Source: Fluviicola sp.
Lineage (GTDB): Bacteria > Bacteroidota > Bacteroidia > Flavobacteriales_D > Crocinitomicaceae
DNA length: 42,470 nucleotides
Direction of reading: 5' to 3'
NCBI GenBank assembly: GCA_020849495.1
Contig: JADLGD010000265.1
Coordinates: forward strand, 1-42,470
Positions 35,361-42,470 of the stretch are shown one piece after another. Position numbers and translations under genes: made by a program. How positions within the stretch are numbered: the stretch's first letter is position 1; every line of letters begins with the position of its first letter. The notes beneath the pieces are model-generated. The model was not told the DNA's origin. It searched no databases and saw nothing but the letters and a program-made list of their open reading frames with translations.

Positions 35361-36329
35361 TTAGTATCCCACTTTTGAACGGACTCTTTTTAAGGTTTCT
35401 TGAGCAATCATTCGCGCTTTGTCTGCTCCAATTTTTAAGGCTGCATCGATTTCGTTTTTGTTGGCCATCAAATGATCATAACGTTCGCGATTTGTTGCAA
35501 ATTTTGTAAGGATCAAATCCAATAAAGCTGTTTTTGCATGACCGTATCCATAACCACCTTTTTCATAATTGGTTCTCATGGTTTCAATGGATGCAGGATC
35601 TGCTAACAATTCGTACAATTTGAAAATATTACAAGTTGCTGGATCTTTTGGGTCATCCAAACCTTTTGTATCCGTTACAATCGACATGATTTGTTTTTTC
35701 AATTGCTTTTCAGGCAAGAAAATATCAATGAAATTGTTGCGCGATTTACTCATTTTTTCACCATCAGTTCCAGGAATCAATTTGGAATCTTCTTGGTTTT
35801 TAGATTGTGGTCGTACAAATGTTTCACCCATACTGTGATTGAAACGATCGGCCACATCACGGGTAAATTCCAAGTGTTGTTCTTGATCTTTTCCTACAGG
35901 TACAATTTCAGCATCGTACAACAAAATATCAGCTGCCATCAACATGGGATAGGTAAAAAGTCCCGCATTGACATCGTTTAAACGATCGGCTTTATCTTTA
36001 AAACCGTGTGCAAGCGTCAATCGTTGGTAGGGAAAATAACACATCAAATACCACATCAATTCACTCACTTCAGCAACATCACTTTGGCGATAAAAAGTTG
36101 TTTTCTCAGGATTCAATCCGCATGCAAGCCACACAGCCGCTGTTGAATAGGTGTTTTCACGCATAGTAACTCCATCTTTAATCTGTGTTAAAGAATGCAA
36201 GTCAGCTATGAATAAAAAAGATTCGTTCTTTGGATCTTTTGCCATTTCAATAGCAGGGAAAATTGCGCCAAGCAAATTACCTAAATGAGGCGTGCCTGTA
36301 CTTTGAATTCCTGTAAGAATACGTGCCAT
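35361..36329 (-). CDS. trpS: tryptophan--tRNA ligase
   Basis: A 322-residue class I synthetase that charges tRNA-Trp. The HIGH-type signature is TGTPHLGN (residues 11-18) and the KMSKS loop is at residues 192-196 (GEKMSKSRNN). The conserved SFLFIADLHSLT and YPMLMAADILLYDAEIVPVGKDQEQHLE segments lie between. Length matches bacterial TrpRS. The ATG at 36329 gives the standard start (MARILTGIQSTG). It is followed by a terminator and is probably monocistronic. No tryptophan leader or T-box is visible upstream. Confidence 0.97.
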   Translation of the reverse strand: MARILTGIQSTGTPHLGNLLGAIFPAIEMAKDPKNESFLFIADLHSLTQIKDGVTMRENTYSTAAVWLACGLNPEKTTFYRQSDVAEVSELMWYLMCYFPYQRLTLAHGFKDKADRLNDVNAGLFTYPMLMAADILLYDAEIVPVGKDQEQHLEFTRDVADRFNHSMGETFVRPQSKNQEDSKLIPGTDGEKMSKSRNNFIDIFLPEKQLKKQIMSIVTDTKGLDDPKDPATCNIFKLYELLADPASIETMRTNYEKGGYGYGHAKTALLDLILTKFATNRERYDHLMANKNEIDAALKIGADKARMIAQETLKRVRSKVGY

Positions 36330-36457
36330 TTGTTTGAATTTTTGTGCGAATTTACCATTTTACAAGCGAATTTGGTCACTTTACAAACTCAAATCAAATT
36401 TTGGGTCTTTTTTTCATATGTTTATTAAATTCCTCACGAATGGACTACATAAAATCC

Positions 36458-36465
36458 TATTTTTG
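36458..36465 (+). promoter_or_regulatory. candidate -7 box of the acyltransferase gene
   Basis: TATTTTTG matches TAnnTTTG and ends 4 nt before the ATG at 36470. No TTG is seen at the expected -33 position. Confidence 0.35.
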
Positions 36466-36469
36466 ATAC

Positions 36470-37222
36470 ATGAAGAAAGCAGTAGGTGCGGTTTGTTTCA
36501 TTTACAAAGTGTATGTGGGAATCGTCTTTGCGGTTACATTACTGATTTTTTACCCCTTGATTTTCATTACCCTGCTGAAATTGGATTGGCGGAAATACAG
36601 TTTTCCCATCAATGTGGTGTGGAGTTACTGTGTCCGACTTTTGACTTTTGTGCATGTGTGGTATGTGAAAAGAGCTGCAATTCCTAAAGGACCTTACATG
36701 ATTGTGGCGAATCACACGTCTTATTTCGATATTTTTTTGATGTATTCCATCTTGCCCAATCACCGCTTTTTGTTCATGGGAAAAAGTGAAATTCTATCCT
36801 ATCCCTTGGTGAAGACTTTTTTCAAACGCCTCAATATTCCCGTTGATAGAAGCGATCGTATGAAAGCAGCAAAGGCTTTTATTCAAGCCAAACATGCTAT
36901 TGCAAACGGTTGGTCATTGGTGATTTTTCCTGAAGGAGGCATTCCTGACAATGAACGTCCGCAAATGGTGCCGTTTAAAGACGGCGCATTTAAATTGGCG
37001 AAAGGGGCAAACATTCCGATTGTTGCAGTTACTTTTTTGGACAATTACCACATTTTTTCAGACCCCAATGAAATCAATTATGCGCATCCGGGTATTTCGA
37101 GAGTGATTGTTCATGATGCAATTCCTTCTTCTACTGTTGCCGCTATGTCTGAAAAAGAATTGAGTGATCACGTATTTAATTTGATTGCTGGACCTTTGAG
37201 AGAACGAGGGTTGATGGAGTGA
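36470..37222 (+). CDS. 1-acyl-sn-glycerol-3-phosphate acyltransferase family protein (PlsC-like)
   Basis: A 250-residue membrane-anchored acyltransferase. There are one to two hydrophobic segments at about 10-38. The catalytic HX4D motif is NHTSYFD (H82, D87), the substrate-binding motif is IFPEGGIPDN (FPEGG at 153-157), and the block-III-like RLNIPVDR lies between. Such enzymes acylate lysophosphatidate to phosphatidate in phospholipid synthesis, although the FPEGG form also occurs in ornithine-lipid and similar acyltransferases. It ends with TGA and is followed by a 9-bp palindrome hairpin. Confidence 0.9.
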   Translation: MKKAVGAVCFIYKVYVGIVFAVTLLIFYPLIFITLLKLDWRKYSFPINVVWSYCVRLLTFVHVWYVKRAAIPKGPYMIVANHTSYFDIFLMYSILPNHRFLFMGKSEILSYPLVKTFFKRLNIPVDRSDRMKAAKAFIQAKHAIANGWSLVIFPEGGIPDNERPQMVPFKDGAFKLAKGANIPIVAVTFLDNYHIFSDPNEINYAHPGISRVIVHDAIPSSTVAAMSEKELSDHVFNLIAGPLRERGLME

Positions 37223-37250
37223 AATTTTTAACGGTTTGTGAATCGACCCG

Positions 37251-37279
37251 TCTAGGGTTGTAAACCCTAGAAACTTTTT
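37251..37279 (+). terminator. palindromic hairpin, probable terminator after plsC-like gene
   Basis: TCTAGGGTT (37251-37259), loop GTA, AACCCTAGA (37263-37271): a perfect 9-bp stem followed by AACTTTTT. It lies 28 nt after the stop. The near-perfect symmetry also fits a dispersed palindromic element. Confidence 0.6.
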
Positions 37280-37294
37280 AGTCGTGCAAGTTTT

Positions 37295-37322
37295 TTGCAT
37301 CCATCCAAAATCATTAACTTTA
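37295..37322 (+). promoter_or_regulatory. gatC promoter with near-leaderless start
   Basis: TTG (37295-37297), 17-nt spacer, TAACTTTA (37315-37322; one mismatch to TAnnTTTG). The ATG follows 4 nt after the box, which implies a leaderless or near-leaderless mRNA. Confidence 0.5.
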
Positions 37323-37326
37323 CGCC

Positions 37327-37617
37327 ATGCAAATTTCAGAAGAAACAATCGATCACATTGCACATTTAGCAAAATTGCGCTTCGAAGGAGACGCAAAAGT
37401 GGCTATTCGCGAAGATTTGGACAAAATCATTGGCTTCATGGGGAAATTATCTGAAATCCCAACAGACAATGTGGAACCCTTGATTTTCATGAGTGATGAA
37501 GTGAATGTTTTACGCGACGATGAACCAGAAGTAACGGTTACCAAAGACCAAGCGCTGAAAAACGCACCCAAAAAAGATTCTGATTACTTCCGTATTCCAA
37601 AAGTATTGGACAAATAA
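37327..37617 (+). CDS. gatC: Asp-tRNA(Asn)/Glu-tRNA(Gln) amidotransferase subunit C
   Basis: A 96-residue subunit of the GatCAB amidotransferase, which converts mischarged Glu-tRNA-Gln or Asp-tRNA-Asn. It shows the family pattern: ETIDHIAHLAKLRFEGD at the start, IGFMGKLSEIPTDNVEPLIFM in the middle, LRDDEP, and the terminal DYFRIPKVLDK that wraps GatA. Length is typical. gatA and gatB are not adjacent, as is often the case in Bacteroidota. Its own promoter lies just before the ATG. Confidence 0.95.
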   Translation: MQISEETIDHIAHLAKLRFEGDAKVAIREDLDKIIGFMGKLSEIPTDNVEPLIFMSDEVNVLRDDEPEVTVTKDQALKNAPKKDSDYFRIPKVLDK

Positions 37618-37637
37618 CAGCGTTTTAAAAAAGGAAA

Positions 37638-38177
37638 CTATTTAAAACGAAATCCATCCAAGAATAGTTGTTGAACGTTGAATAGGGGATATTCATTTGG
37701 TCCATACAACATCATCACAGCGAGTGTGTTTTTATTTGCCCAAGCTTTTACAGCCCATTGATCTCCATCTACGTCTTCCCAATAATCAATTACTCCAACT
37801 GCTTCAGGATCGGATTCCATCGTATGACCTTTACCATAGCCGGCAGCCGATTCAATACTAAAATTTTCTTGTAAGTAATCTAAATAGTTGACCATGATGC
37901 TTTCTTTTTCTTCCTTGTTTTGCAATTCCATATCGTTAAGTTTAACAAGAATAATTGCAAAATGATGATCACCTGAATACACTTCTCCAGTATATACTTT
38001 TGAACTATCTTCAGAATAACTCAGTTCTAAAACCAGTTCTTCGTCATTTGGAAAATAGGCACTACAACCTGTGTTTTCCAAGGTTCTTTTCACTAAACGG
38101 GGCACTTTAATGTCTTCTGTTTGAGCAAACAAATTTGCTGCTAAGACCATTAAAAAAGTTGTTAGAACAATTCGCAT
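37638..38177 (-). CDS. exported protein of unknown function
   Basis: A 179-residue protein with signal MRIVLTTFLMVLAANLFAQ. The mature part is acidic, with one Cys (TGCSAYFPND) and mixed beta/alpha character (HHFAIILVKLND, VIDYWEDVDGDQWAVKAW, LAVMMLYGPNEYP). I do not recognise the family. It is 27 nt downstream of the 70-residue membrane-protein gene on the same strand, so the pair probably forms a small operon. It converges with gatC; a weak CGTTTTAAA/TTTAAAACG inverted repeat at its stop has no T tail. Confidence 0.7.
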   Translation of the reverse strand: MRIVLTTFLMVLAANLFAQTEDIKVPRLVKRTLENTGCSAYFPNDEELVLELSYSEDSSKVYTGEVYSGDHHFAIILVKLNDMELQNKEEKESIMVNYLDYLQENFSIESAAGYGKGHTMESDPEAVGVIDYWEDVDGDQWAVKAWANKNTLAVMMLYGPNEYPLFNVQQLFLDGFRFK

Positions 38178-38204
38178 GTATTTTAAAATTTAGATTAATG
38201 TCGA

Positions 38205-38417
38205 TTATTTTTTATTGGTTTCATTTTCACCTTTCATCCACAGATGAATGCTTTTAATCAGAGAATGTATGCCTATAAAACTGAAGAGTAATATCAGTGG
38301 CGTTCCGAAAATACTGCGCATAAATGCTTTCGGATCTCTTTTGTAATCTGGAGCATAAGCCCAAATGAAAAAGACAATTAATCCAATCGTTAGCAGAATG
38401 ATAATGAATACTGACAT
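38205..38417 (-). CDS. small membrane protein of unknown function
   Basis: A 70-residue protein with two hydrophobic segments (about 2-20, VFIIILLTIGLIVFFIWAY, and about 39-58, GTPLILLFSFIGIHSLI) and charged ends. There is no recognised motif. ATG at 38417 lies 14 nt after the T-run of the pgk terminator. It probably forms an operon with the exported protein gene downstream. Confidence 0.65.
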   Translation of the reverse strand: MSVFIIILLTIGLIVFFIWAYAPDYKRDPKAFMRSIFGTPLILLFSFIGIHSLIKSIHLWMKGENETNKK

Positions 38418-38429
38418 GATTTAAATGTA

Positions 38430-38458
38430 CAAAAAAACCCAAGACAAATTGCTTGGGC
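38430..38458 (-). terminator. rho-independent terminator of pgk
   Basis: CCCAAG (38438-38443) pairs with CTTGGG (38452-38457), and the minus-strand tail is T7 (38431-38437). It is 21 nt after the pgk stop. Confidence 0.85.
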
Positions 38459-38478
38459 TTTTCTTTTATCCTTGATTT

Positions 38479-39672
38479 TTAAGATCGAATTGCTTTGATT
38501 CCTGGTAATTCAATGCCTTCCAAGTATTCTAACATGGCTCCACCACCAGTGGAAACATAACTCACTTTATCTGCTAAACCAAATTGGTTGATCGCAGCAA
38601 CGGAGTCTCCACCACCAATCAATGAAAAAGCGCCTTTTTCGGTTGCACGAACAATTGCTTGAGCCACTTCTGCTGTTCCTTTTTGGAAATTCGACATCTC
38701 AAAAACACCCATTGGTCCATTCCATAAAATCAATTTGGAATCTTCAATGATTGCTGCACACGCTTTAATCGTTTCTGGTCCAACGTCCAAGCCCATCCAA
38801 CCTGCTGGAATTTGACCAATAGGAACCAATTGTGTACTCGCGTTGTTGTCAAATTTATCGGCAATGATCGTATCCGTTGGAATGTACAAATTCACGCCTT
38901 TTTCTTTCGCTTTTGCTATAATATCTCTGGCAGTTTCTAAATAATCATCTTCAACCAAAGAGGAACCGACTTCTCCACCAACTGCTTTCACAAAGGTATA
39001 AGCCATACCTCCACCAACAATTAGGTTGTCTACTGTTTCCAACAAACGCTCAATGATGGTGATTTTAGAAGAAACTTTTGCTCCTCCAACGATTGCCGTT
39101 AATGGTTTTTCATCGCTATTCAATACGCGGTCAACACTTTTGATTTCTGATTCTAACAAGAAACCAAACATTTTGTCGTTCGGGAAATAATTGGCAACTA
39201 CGGTTGTGGATGCATGCGCACGGTGAGCTGTACCAAATGCATCGTTCACATAACAATCTCAGTGTTTAGCCAAATCTGCAGCAAAAGCTTCTGTTCCTGC
39301 TGTTTCTTGTTTGTAAAAACGAACGTTTTCCAATAACAACACTTCACCAGCTTTCAATGATTTGCTCATTTCCAATGCTGCTGCACCAATACAATCCGCT
39401 GAGAATTTTACCGGTTTACCCAATAATTGCTCGATTCTTCCAACAATGTGACGCAAAGAGAATTTATCCTCAGGACCTTCTTTCGGTCTGCCTAAATGCG
39501 ACATCAACACCACACTTCCACCTTGTTCCAAGATGTGTTTGATGGTTGGTAATGCAGCACGGATGCGCGTATCATCCGTCACTTCCAACGTTTCTTTGTT
39601 CAAAGGAACATTAAAATCAACTCGTACCAATGCACGTTTGTTGTGAAAATCATAGCTAGAAATAGTTGCCAT
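38479..39672 (-). pseudogene. pgk: phosphoglycerate kinase interrupted by one in-frame TGA
   Basis: Together the two halves make a full-length PGK frame of 397 codons before the true stop. The first half (39672-39259) has DFNVPLN, SHLGRPKEGPEDKFSL and LLLENVRFYKQE. The second (38479-39249 plus three codons) has [33 protein letters not shown] and [14 protein letters not shown] single TGA at 39261-39259 falls in [13 protein letters not shown], where relatives have Gly, Ala or Cys before D(I/V/C)YVNDAFG. GGA to TGA (one G>T change) explains it. There is no frameshift and no other lesion. PGK is central to glycolysis, so a sequencing or assembly error, a recent mutation or a second copy elsewhere are the options. 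TGA ends other genes here, so recoding is unlikely. Confidence 0.92.
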
Positions 39673-39694
39673 TGCGCTTGTTTGAATGTTGGCG

Positions 39695-39702
39695 CAAAAT
39701 TA
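39695..39702 (-). promoter_or_regulatory. candidate -7 box of pgk
   Basis: TAATTTTG on the minus strand matches TAnnTTTG and lies 22 nt upstream of the pgk ATG. No clear -33 TTG is present. Confidence 0.35.
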
Positions 39703-39748
39703 GGAATATTTAAAGGGAATCGTAATTAATTCTTAGCAAAAAGATTGC

Positions 39749-40561
39749 TCAAGCAATTTGAAGAAAATAGCAACCGATTAAAAAAAGCGGTAATTCCCAT
39801 AAAAACTCTAAAAGCAGACTGTTCTTTTGTCGAAGTGGAAGGTAAAAACCAAAAAATGTGACCACTGTTACGACAAGCAACAACCAATGAAATCCAAGCC
39901 ATTCATTGAGCAATAGAAGGCAGGAACTGATGGCTACAACGCCTAAGATTTTCACTTTTTCGATGCCTAAAAGTTGAGGCAAGGTACGCATGTGCTTTCC
40001 ATCGTAAGGTAAATCGCGAATGTCGAAGGGTAAAATGTACAAGCAGGTCATGGCTCCTAACAGACAAATAATGGGTACAGGAAGCGATCGGTTTTCTACT
40101 ATAAACGGAAGTGCTAACACCAACATCCAACTTGAACTAATGAACAAATTTTTGAAGAAGGGCAAATTGCGAAATCCATTTCCAAGCTGTTTGATTGGAA
40201 GAGCGTAAAGCAATACGATGATTGCATTGATTAGCAACAGTAAAAATGCCGTTCGGTTCCATTCAATCATTAAAGTAAAAATGGCGGTTGCAGTGATGCA
40301 AAGGAGGAACCACCACATCTGTGCTTGTTTGTGGGTTTTCATCCAGCTCAAACGCGAATTGTCTGTCTGCTCAGTATGCAATTCTTTTAAACGAAACAAG
40401 CGGTGAAGTTGGTAGGCACTGATTGTAGAGGTAAAACCAAAAGCGGTATAGAGGTAAAGGTGTTCCAATTGAAAATAAGAACACAATCCAAAAAGCAAGC
40501 TGCTTAAACTCAACGCAACCCAAGTATTGCTATAAATGAATGTCGCTGCTACTTGTTTCAT
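39749..40561 (-). CDS. UbiA-like integral membrane protein lacking the first Asp-rich motif
   Basis: A 270-residue protein with about eight membrane helices. It matches UbiA in the second half: YILPFDIRDLPYDGKHMRTLPQLLG, the D-R-D...D...TLP motif followed by LG. In the first half, where UbiA enzymes have NDxxDxxxD, it reads AYQLHRLFRLKELHTEQTDN and has no such motif. It is either a degenerate or altered UbiA-superfamily protein, probably without prenyltransferase activity, or a structural paralogue. It is the last gene of an LPS-type operon, 3 nt after the GT9 stop, so a role in envelope glycan or lipid carrier handling is possible (inference). Confidence 0.72.
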   Translation of the reverse strand: MKQVAATFIYSNTWVALSLSSLLFGLCSYFQLEHLYLYTAFGFTSTISAYQLHRLFRLKELHTEQTDNSRLSWMKTHKQAQMWWFLLCITATAIFTLMIEWNRTAFLLLLINAIIVLLYALPIKQLGNGFRNLPFFKNLFISSSWMLVLALPFIVENRSLPVPIICLLGAMTCLYILPFDIRDLPYDGKHMRTLPQLLGIEKVKILGVVAISSCLLLLNEWLGFHWLLLVVTVVTFFGFYLPLRQKNSLLLEFLWELPLFLIGCYFLQIA

Positions 40562-40564
40562 GGT

Positions 40565-41575
40565 TTAGGAAAGTATTTGTTCCAAAACGCGAGTTACTGA
40601 AATCTTCTCGATACACGAACAGGGTTTCCCTGCTTTGCAATCCTCACAAGCTGCATCAAAAACCAATGTCGTACTATTTTTACCCAATGGTTTCCATCTT
40701 CCAGGATGTATCGGAATTTTAGGTGCAAACAATCCAATTGCTTTGATTCCTGCATAGCCCGCAATGTGCAAGGGACCAGTACTACAAGCTACCAAAGCTT
40801 TTGATTGTTGGATTAAATACATCAATTGTTCGATGCTCAATTTCCCTGTTGAATCGATGATGTTGGGATCAGTTGGAAGTTGATCGCGGAACAACAACCC
40901 TTCTTTTTCAGTTCCTGTAAAAACAACGGTATATCCTTTTTCTACCAGCAATTGAGCCAAGTGAAAATAATTGTCAATCGGCCATTCACGTGCACTTCCT
41001 TGCGATTTTGGATGCAAGACCACGAGTTCTTTTTCTGTTGGAATGAACGCTGGAAGTTCTTGTTGTTGGATCTGAAAGAAAGCCGTGTAAGCATGCAATT
41101 CTTCAAACGTAGGAATAGTGGTTAATCCCAAGGGGCGCAACAATTCAAAATTCAATTGCGCTTCGTGCAAAGGCGATTTCTTACGCGTGAAATTTGGTCG
41201 CACATTGCACGTCAACAAATGAAACACACGGTGCGATGTTCCAATGCGTGTGGGTACTTTTGCTTTTTTAAACAGTTTCGCTAACGATTTTCGAGGGAAA
41301 ACGTGCACTATGGCATCAAAGTGTTGGGCTTTTATACGTTCGATTTGAGCTGCTTCATCCAATTGTTCCAATTCATCTAAAATCAAAACATCATCTACTG
41401 CCGTGTATTGTTTGACAATGGGCGCCGTGTAGTTTTTACACAAAAAGGTAATGTGACAATCTGGATACTGGTTTTTCAACCATGCTGTAATGGGCAATGT
41501 CAACATCACATCTCCAATGCTATCTGTTCTGCTGATAACAATGCGTTTTCCGTTCCAATCCTTATTTGTTTTCAC
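40565..41575 (-). CDS. glycosyltransferase family 9 (LPS heptosyltransferase-like)
   Basis: A 336-residue GT-B fold enzyme. The N-terminal segment RIVISRTDSIGDVMLTLPITAWLKNQYPD is the GT9 signature, followed by HPKSQGSAREWPIDNYFHLAQ and STGPLHIAGYAGIKAIGLF in the C-terminal domain. The end has a Cys cluster, CEDCKAGKPCSC. Such enzymes add heptose to lipid A-core. The start is GTG at 41575 (no ATG is available before RIVISRTDS), and it overlaps the GT2 gene's end by 14 nt. Likely role: LPS core synthesis on the cytoplasmic face. Confidence 0.9.
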   Translation of the reverse strand: MKTNKDWNGKRIVISRTDSIGDVMLTLPITAWLKNQYPDCHITFLCKNYTAPIVKQYTAVDDVLILDELEQLDEAAQIERIKAQHFDAIVHVFPRKSLAKLFKKAKVPTRIGTSHRVFHLLTCNVRPNFTRKKSPLHEAQLNFELLRPLGLTTIPTFEELHAYTAFFQIQQQELPAFIPTEKELVVLHPKSQGSAREWPIDNYFHLAQLLVEKGYTVVFTGTEKEGLLFRDQLPTDPNIIDSTGKLSIEQLMYLIQQSKALVACSTGPLHIAGYAGIKAIGLFAPKIPIHPGRWKPLGKNSTTLVFDAACEDCKAGKPCSCIEKISVTRVLEQILS

Positions 41576-42317
41576 GGTTCAATCGTCTTAGTTCTTGGTA
41601 TTTGACCACGTTGGATTGCGCACTGATTTGTGCAATTTTAAATCCTGCCCATCCGTCTAAAAAGCCCAATTTAATGACATACATGGCGAAAAATCGACCG
41701 ATGGCACTGATCAAAGGTTTAAGCGGGCCTACTTTTTTGCCAGCCGCATGAAATTTTTGAGCAGTTAAGTACGAATATTTATCGGCTCTTGCTCGGTGAT
41801 CCGCATACGAATAGTAGGAATAATGTTCCAAAATGCCTTTCAATACTTGTTCTTCTGAAGGTGGCGTTACCAATTCTTCGTGTACATATTCACCCGACCA
41901 ATAAGAACCTGCTCTGGGAAACAATCGTGGTTTGATATCGGGAAACCAACCGCTGTGTTTGATCCATTTGCCCAAATAGTTGGTCATGCGGTTCACACTA
42001 TAGGTTCCATTGAATCCCTTTTGTTTGACGGCAAGTAGTTCTTTGTACAAGTCTTCGCTTAAGGCTTCATCTGCATCTAAAGACAATATGTAGTCAGAAG
42101 TTACAAGACTGTTGAGGTAATTTTTTGAAGCGGAATAACCTTCCCAAGCGCGTTGGTGAAATTGAACTCCCAATTCAGCACAAATGGCTGCTGTTTGATC
42201 GGTTGAAAAGGCATCTAACACAATGATTTCATCGGCTAAATCGCGAATAGAAGTCAAACAACGGCGAATGTTGCGTTCTTCGTTGAGTGTGATGATAACT
42301 ACCGCTAGTGTTTGCAC
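41562..42317 (-). CDS. glycosyltransferase family 2 (LPS core type)
   Basis: A 251-residue GT-A enzyme. It has the N-terminal nucleotide-binding segment VVIITLNEERNIRRCL, IIVLDAFSTDQTAAICAELG, and the DxD metal motif D81-A-D83 (LSLDADEAL). The segment YVHEEL precedes a C-terminal membrane-associated hydrophobic region (PLISAIGRFFAMYVIKLGFLDGWAGF). It matches WaaE/KdtX-like lipid-A-core glucosyltransferases. The start is GTG at 42317, 6 nt after the LysM gene stop. It overlaps the GT9 gene. The three genes plus the UbiA-like gene are one compact operon. Confidence 0.9.
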   Translation of the reverse strand: MQTLAVVIITLNEERNIRRCLTSIRDLADEIIVLDAFSTDQTAAICAELGVQFHQRAWEGYSASKNYLNSLVTSDYILSLDADEALSEDLYKELLAVKQKGFNGTYSVNRMTNYLGKWIKHSGWFPDIKPRLFPRAGSYWSGEYVHEELVTPPSEEQVLKGILEHYSYYSYADHRARADKYSYLTAQKFHAAGKKVGPLKPLISAIGRFFAMYVIKLGFLDGWAGFKIAQISAQSNVVKYQELRRLNRENK

Positions 42318-42323
42318 TGTGAT

Positions 42324-42470
42324 TTATTTTACGCGAAGTTTCTGTCCTGCGCGAATTTTAGCCGGATTCACACCTGGATTCAAGCGTTTCAATTGCGCTA
42401 CAGTGATTCCATGTTTTCCAGCAATACGTCCATAACTATCGCCACTGCGAATGGTGTAGTATTTTTTGAC
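42324..42470 (-). CDS. LysM domain protein (3' part only)
   Basis: The last 48 codons and TAA of a gene that enters from the right edge. The residues read YYTIRSGDSYGRIAGKHGIT, then VAQLKRLNPGVNP and IRAGQKLRVK. This is a complete LysM domain at the extreme C-terminus. LysM domains bind peptidoglycan or chitin-like GlcNAc polymers, so the protein likely acts on or in the cell wall. The rest, including any catalytic domain, is outside the window. Its stop lies 6 nt before the GT2 start. Confidence 0.88.
   Translation of the reverse strand, partial: VKKYYTIRSGDSYGRIAGKHGITVAQLKRLNPGVNPAKIRAGQKLRVK

Noticed and set aside
36334..36687. Open frame of 117 codons before and inside the acyltransferase gene
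   Set aside because: It overlaps the PlsC-like gene in another frame, is Cys-rich without family features, and the PlsC frame carries the HX4D and FPEGG motifs.
37621..37649. Inverted repeat CGTTTTAAA/TTTAAAACG as a terminator
   Set aside because: It overlaps the end of the coding sequence, is nearly all A/T and has no T run on either strand.
39259..39261. UGA recoding (Gly code or selenocysteine) in pgk
   Set aside because: TGA is used as a true stop at 17181-17183 (overlapping the next ATG) and at 37220-37222, no other gene here has internal TGA codons, and no hairpin like a SECIS element was evident after the codon. A point mutation or sequence error is simpler.
1..42470. tRNA genes, CRISPR arrays, insertion sequences, prophage genes
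   Set aside because: No tRNA-like T-arm with paired acceptor ends, no regularly spaced repeats, no transposase or integrase motifs were seen on either strand.

Overview
The window looks like a chromosomal segment of a Bacteroidota bacterium, most likely Flavobacteriales and close to the Fluviicola/Crocinitomicaceae type. Four things support this. There are two secreted proteins with type IX secretion (T9SS) C-terminal sorting domains. There are outer-membrane receptors with an N-terminal carboxypeptidase-regulatory-like (CarboxypepD_reg) domain. Purine-rich Shine-Dalgarno sites are scarce, while Bacteroidota-type promoters (TTG then TAnnTTTG) occur close to start codons. A free-standing gatC is present. 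Genus level is inference. No rRNA, tRNA, CRISPR array, transposase or phage gene was seen, and no stretch over 300 bases lacks a gene.

Layout. 1-4.2 kb: 5' end of a FucP-like sugar transporter, a Sco1-type copper chaperone, a small beta-barrel protein and a TonB-dependent receptor. 4.2-13.7 kb: a repeat-rich T9SS client, an M42 aminopeptidase, a lipoprotein nuclease/phosphatase, an AT-rich two-gene unit (nucleotidyltransferase-like plus a small partner), RDD protein, rsmI, a tandem universal stress protein, a quinone-oxidoreductase-like enzyme and an NlpE-like lipoprotein. 13.7-25.5 kb: a solid block of minus-strand envelope genes. Its core is a tightly packed five-gene operon (UbiA prenyltransferase, exported squalene-cyclase-like toroid, lipoprotein, polytopic membrane protein, cysteine-rich T9SS protein), preceded by two CarboxypepD_reg proteins. 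I could not match this operon to any pathway I know, and it is the best candidate for an undescribed system. 25.6-37.6 kb: housekeeping and metabolic genes (aspS, YceI, OmpA/PorT-like barrel, a degenerate sensor kinase, ppk1, peptide-binding lipoprotein, trpS, plsC, gatC). 37.6-42.5 kb: two small unknown envelope genes, pgk broken by one in-frame TGA, and an LPS-type operon (LysM protein, GT2, GT9, degenerate UbiA-like protein).

Main surprises: pgk carries a single in-frame stop and is otherwise intact; the LytS-type kinase has Glu in place of the phospho-acceptor His; one of two UbiA-superfamily proteins lacks the first metal-binding motif; the exported toroid lacks the class II cyclase DxDD motif; and several promoters lie so close to the start codon that the mRNAs may be nearly leaderless. 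All family assignments come from reading motifs by eye, with no database search.
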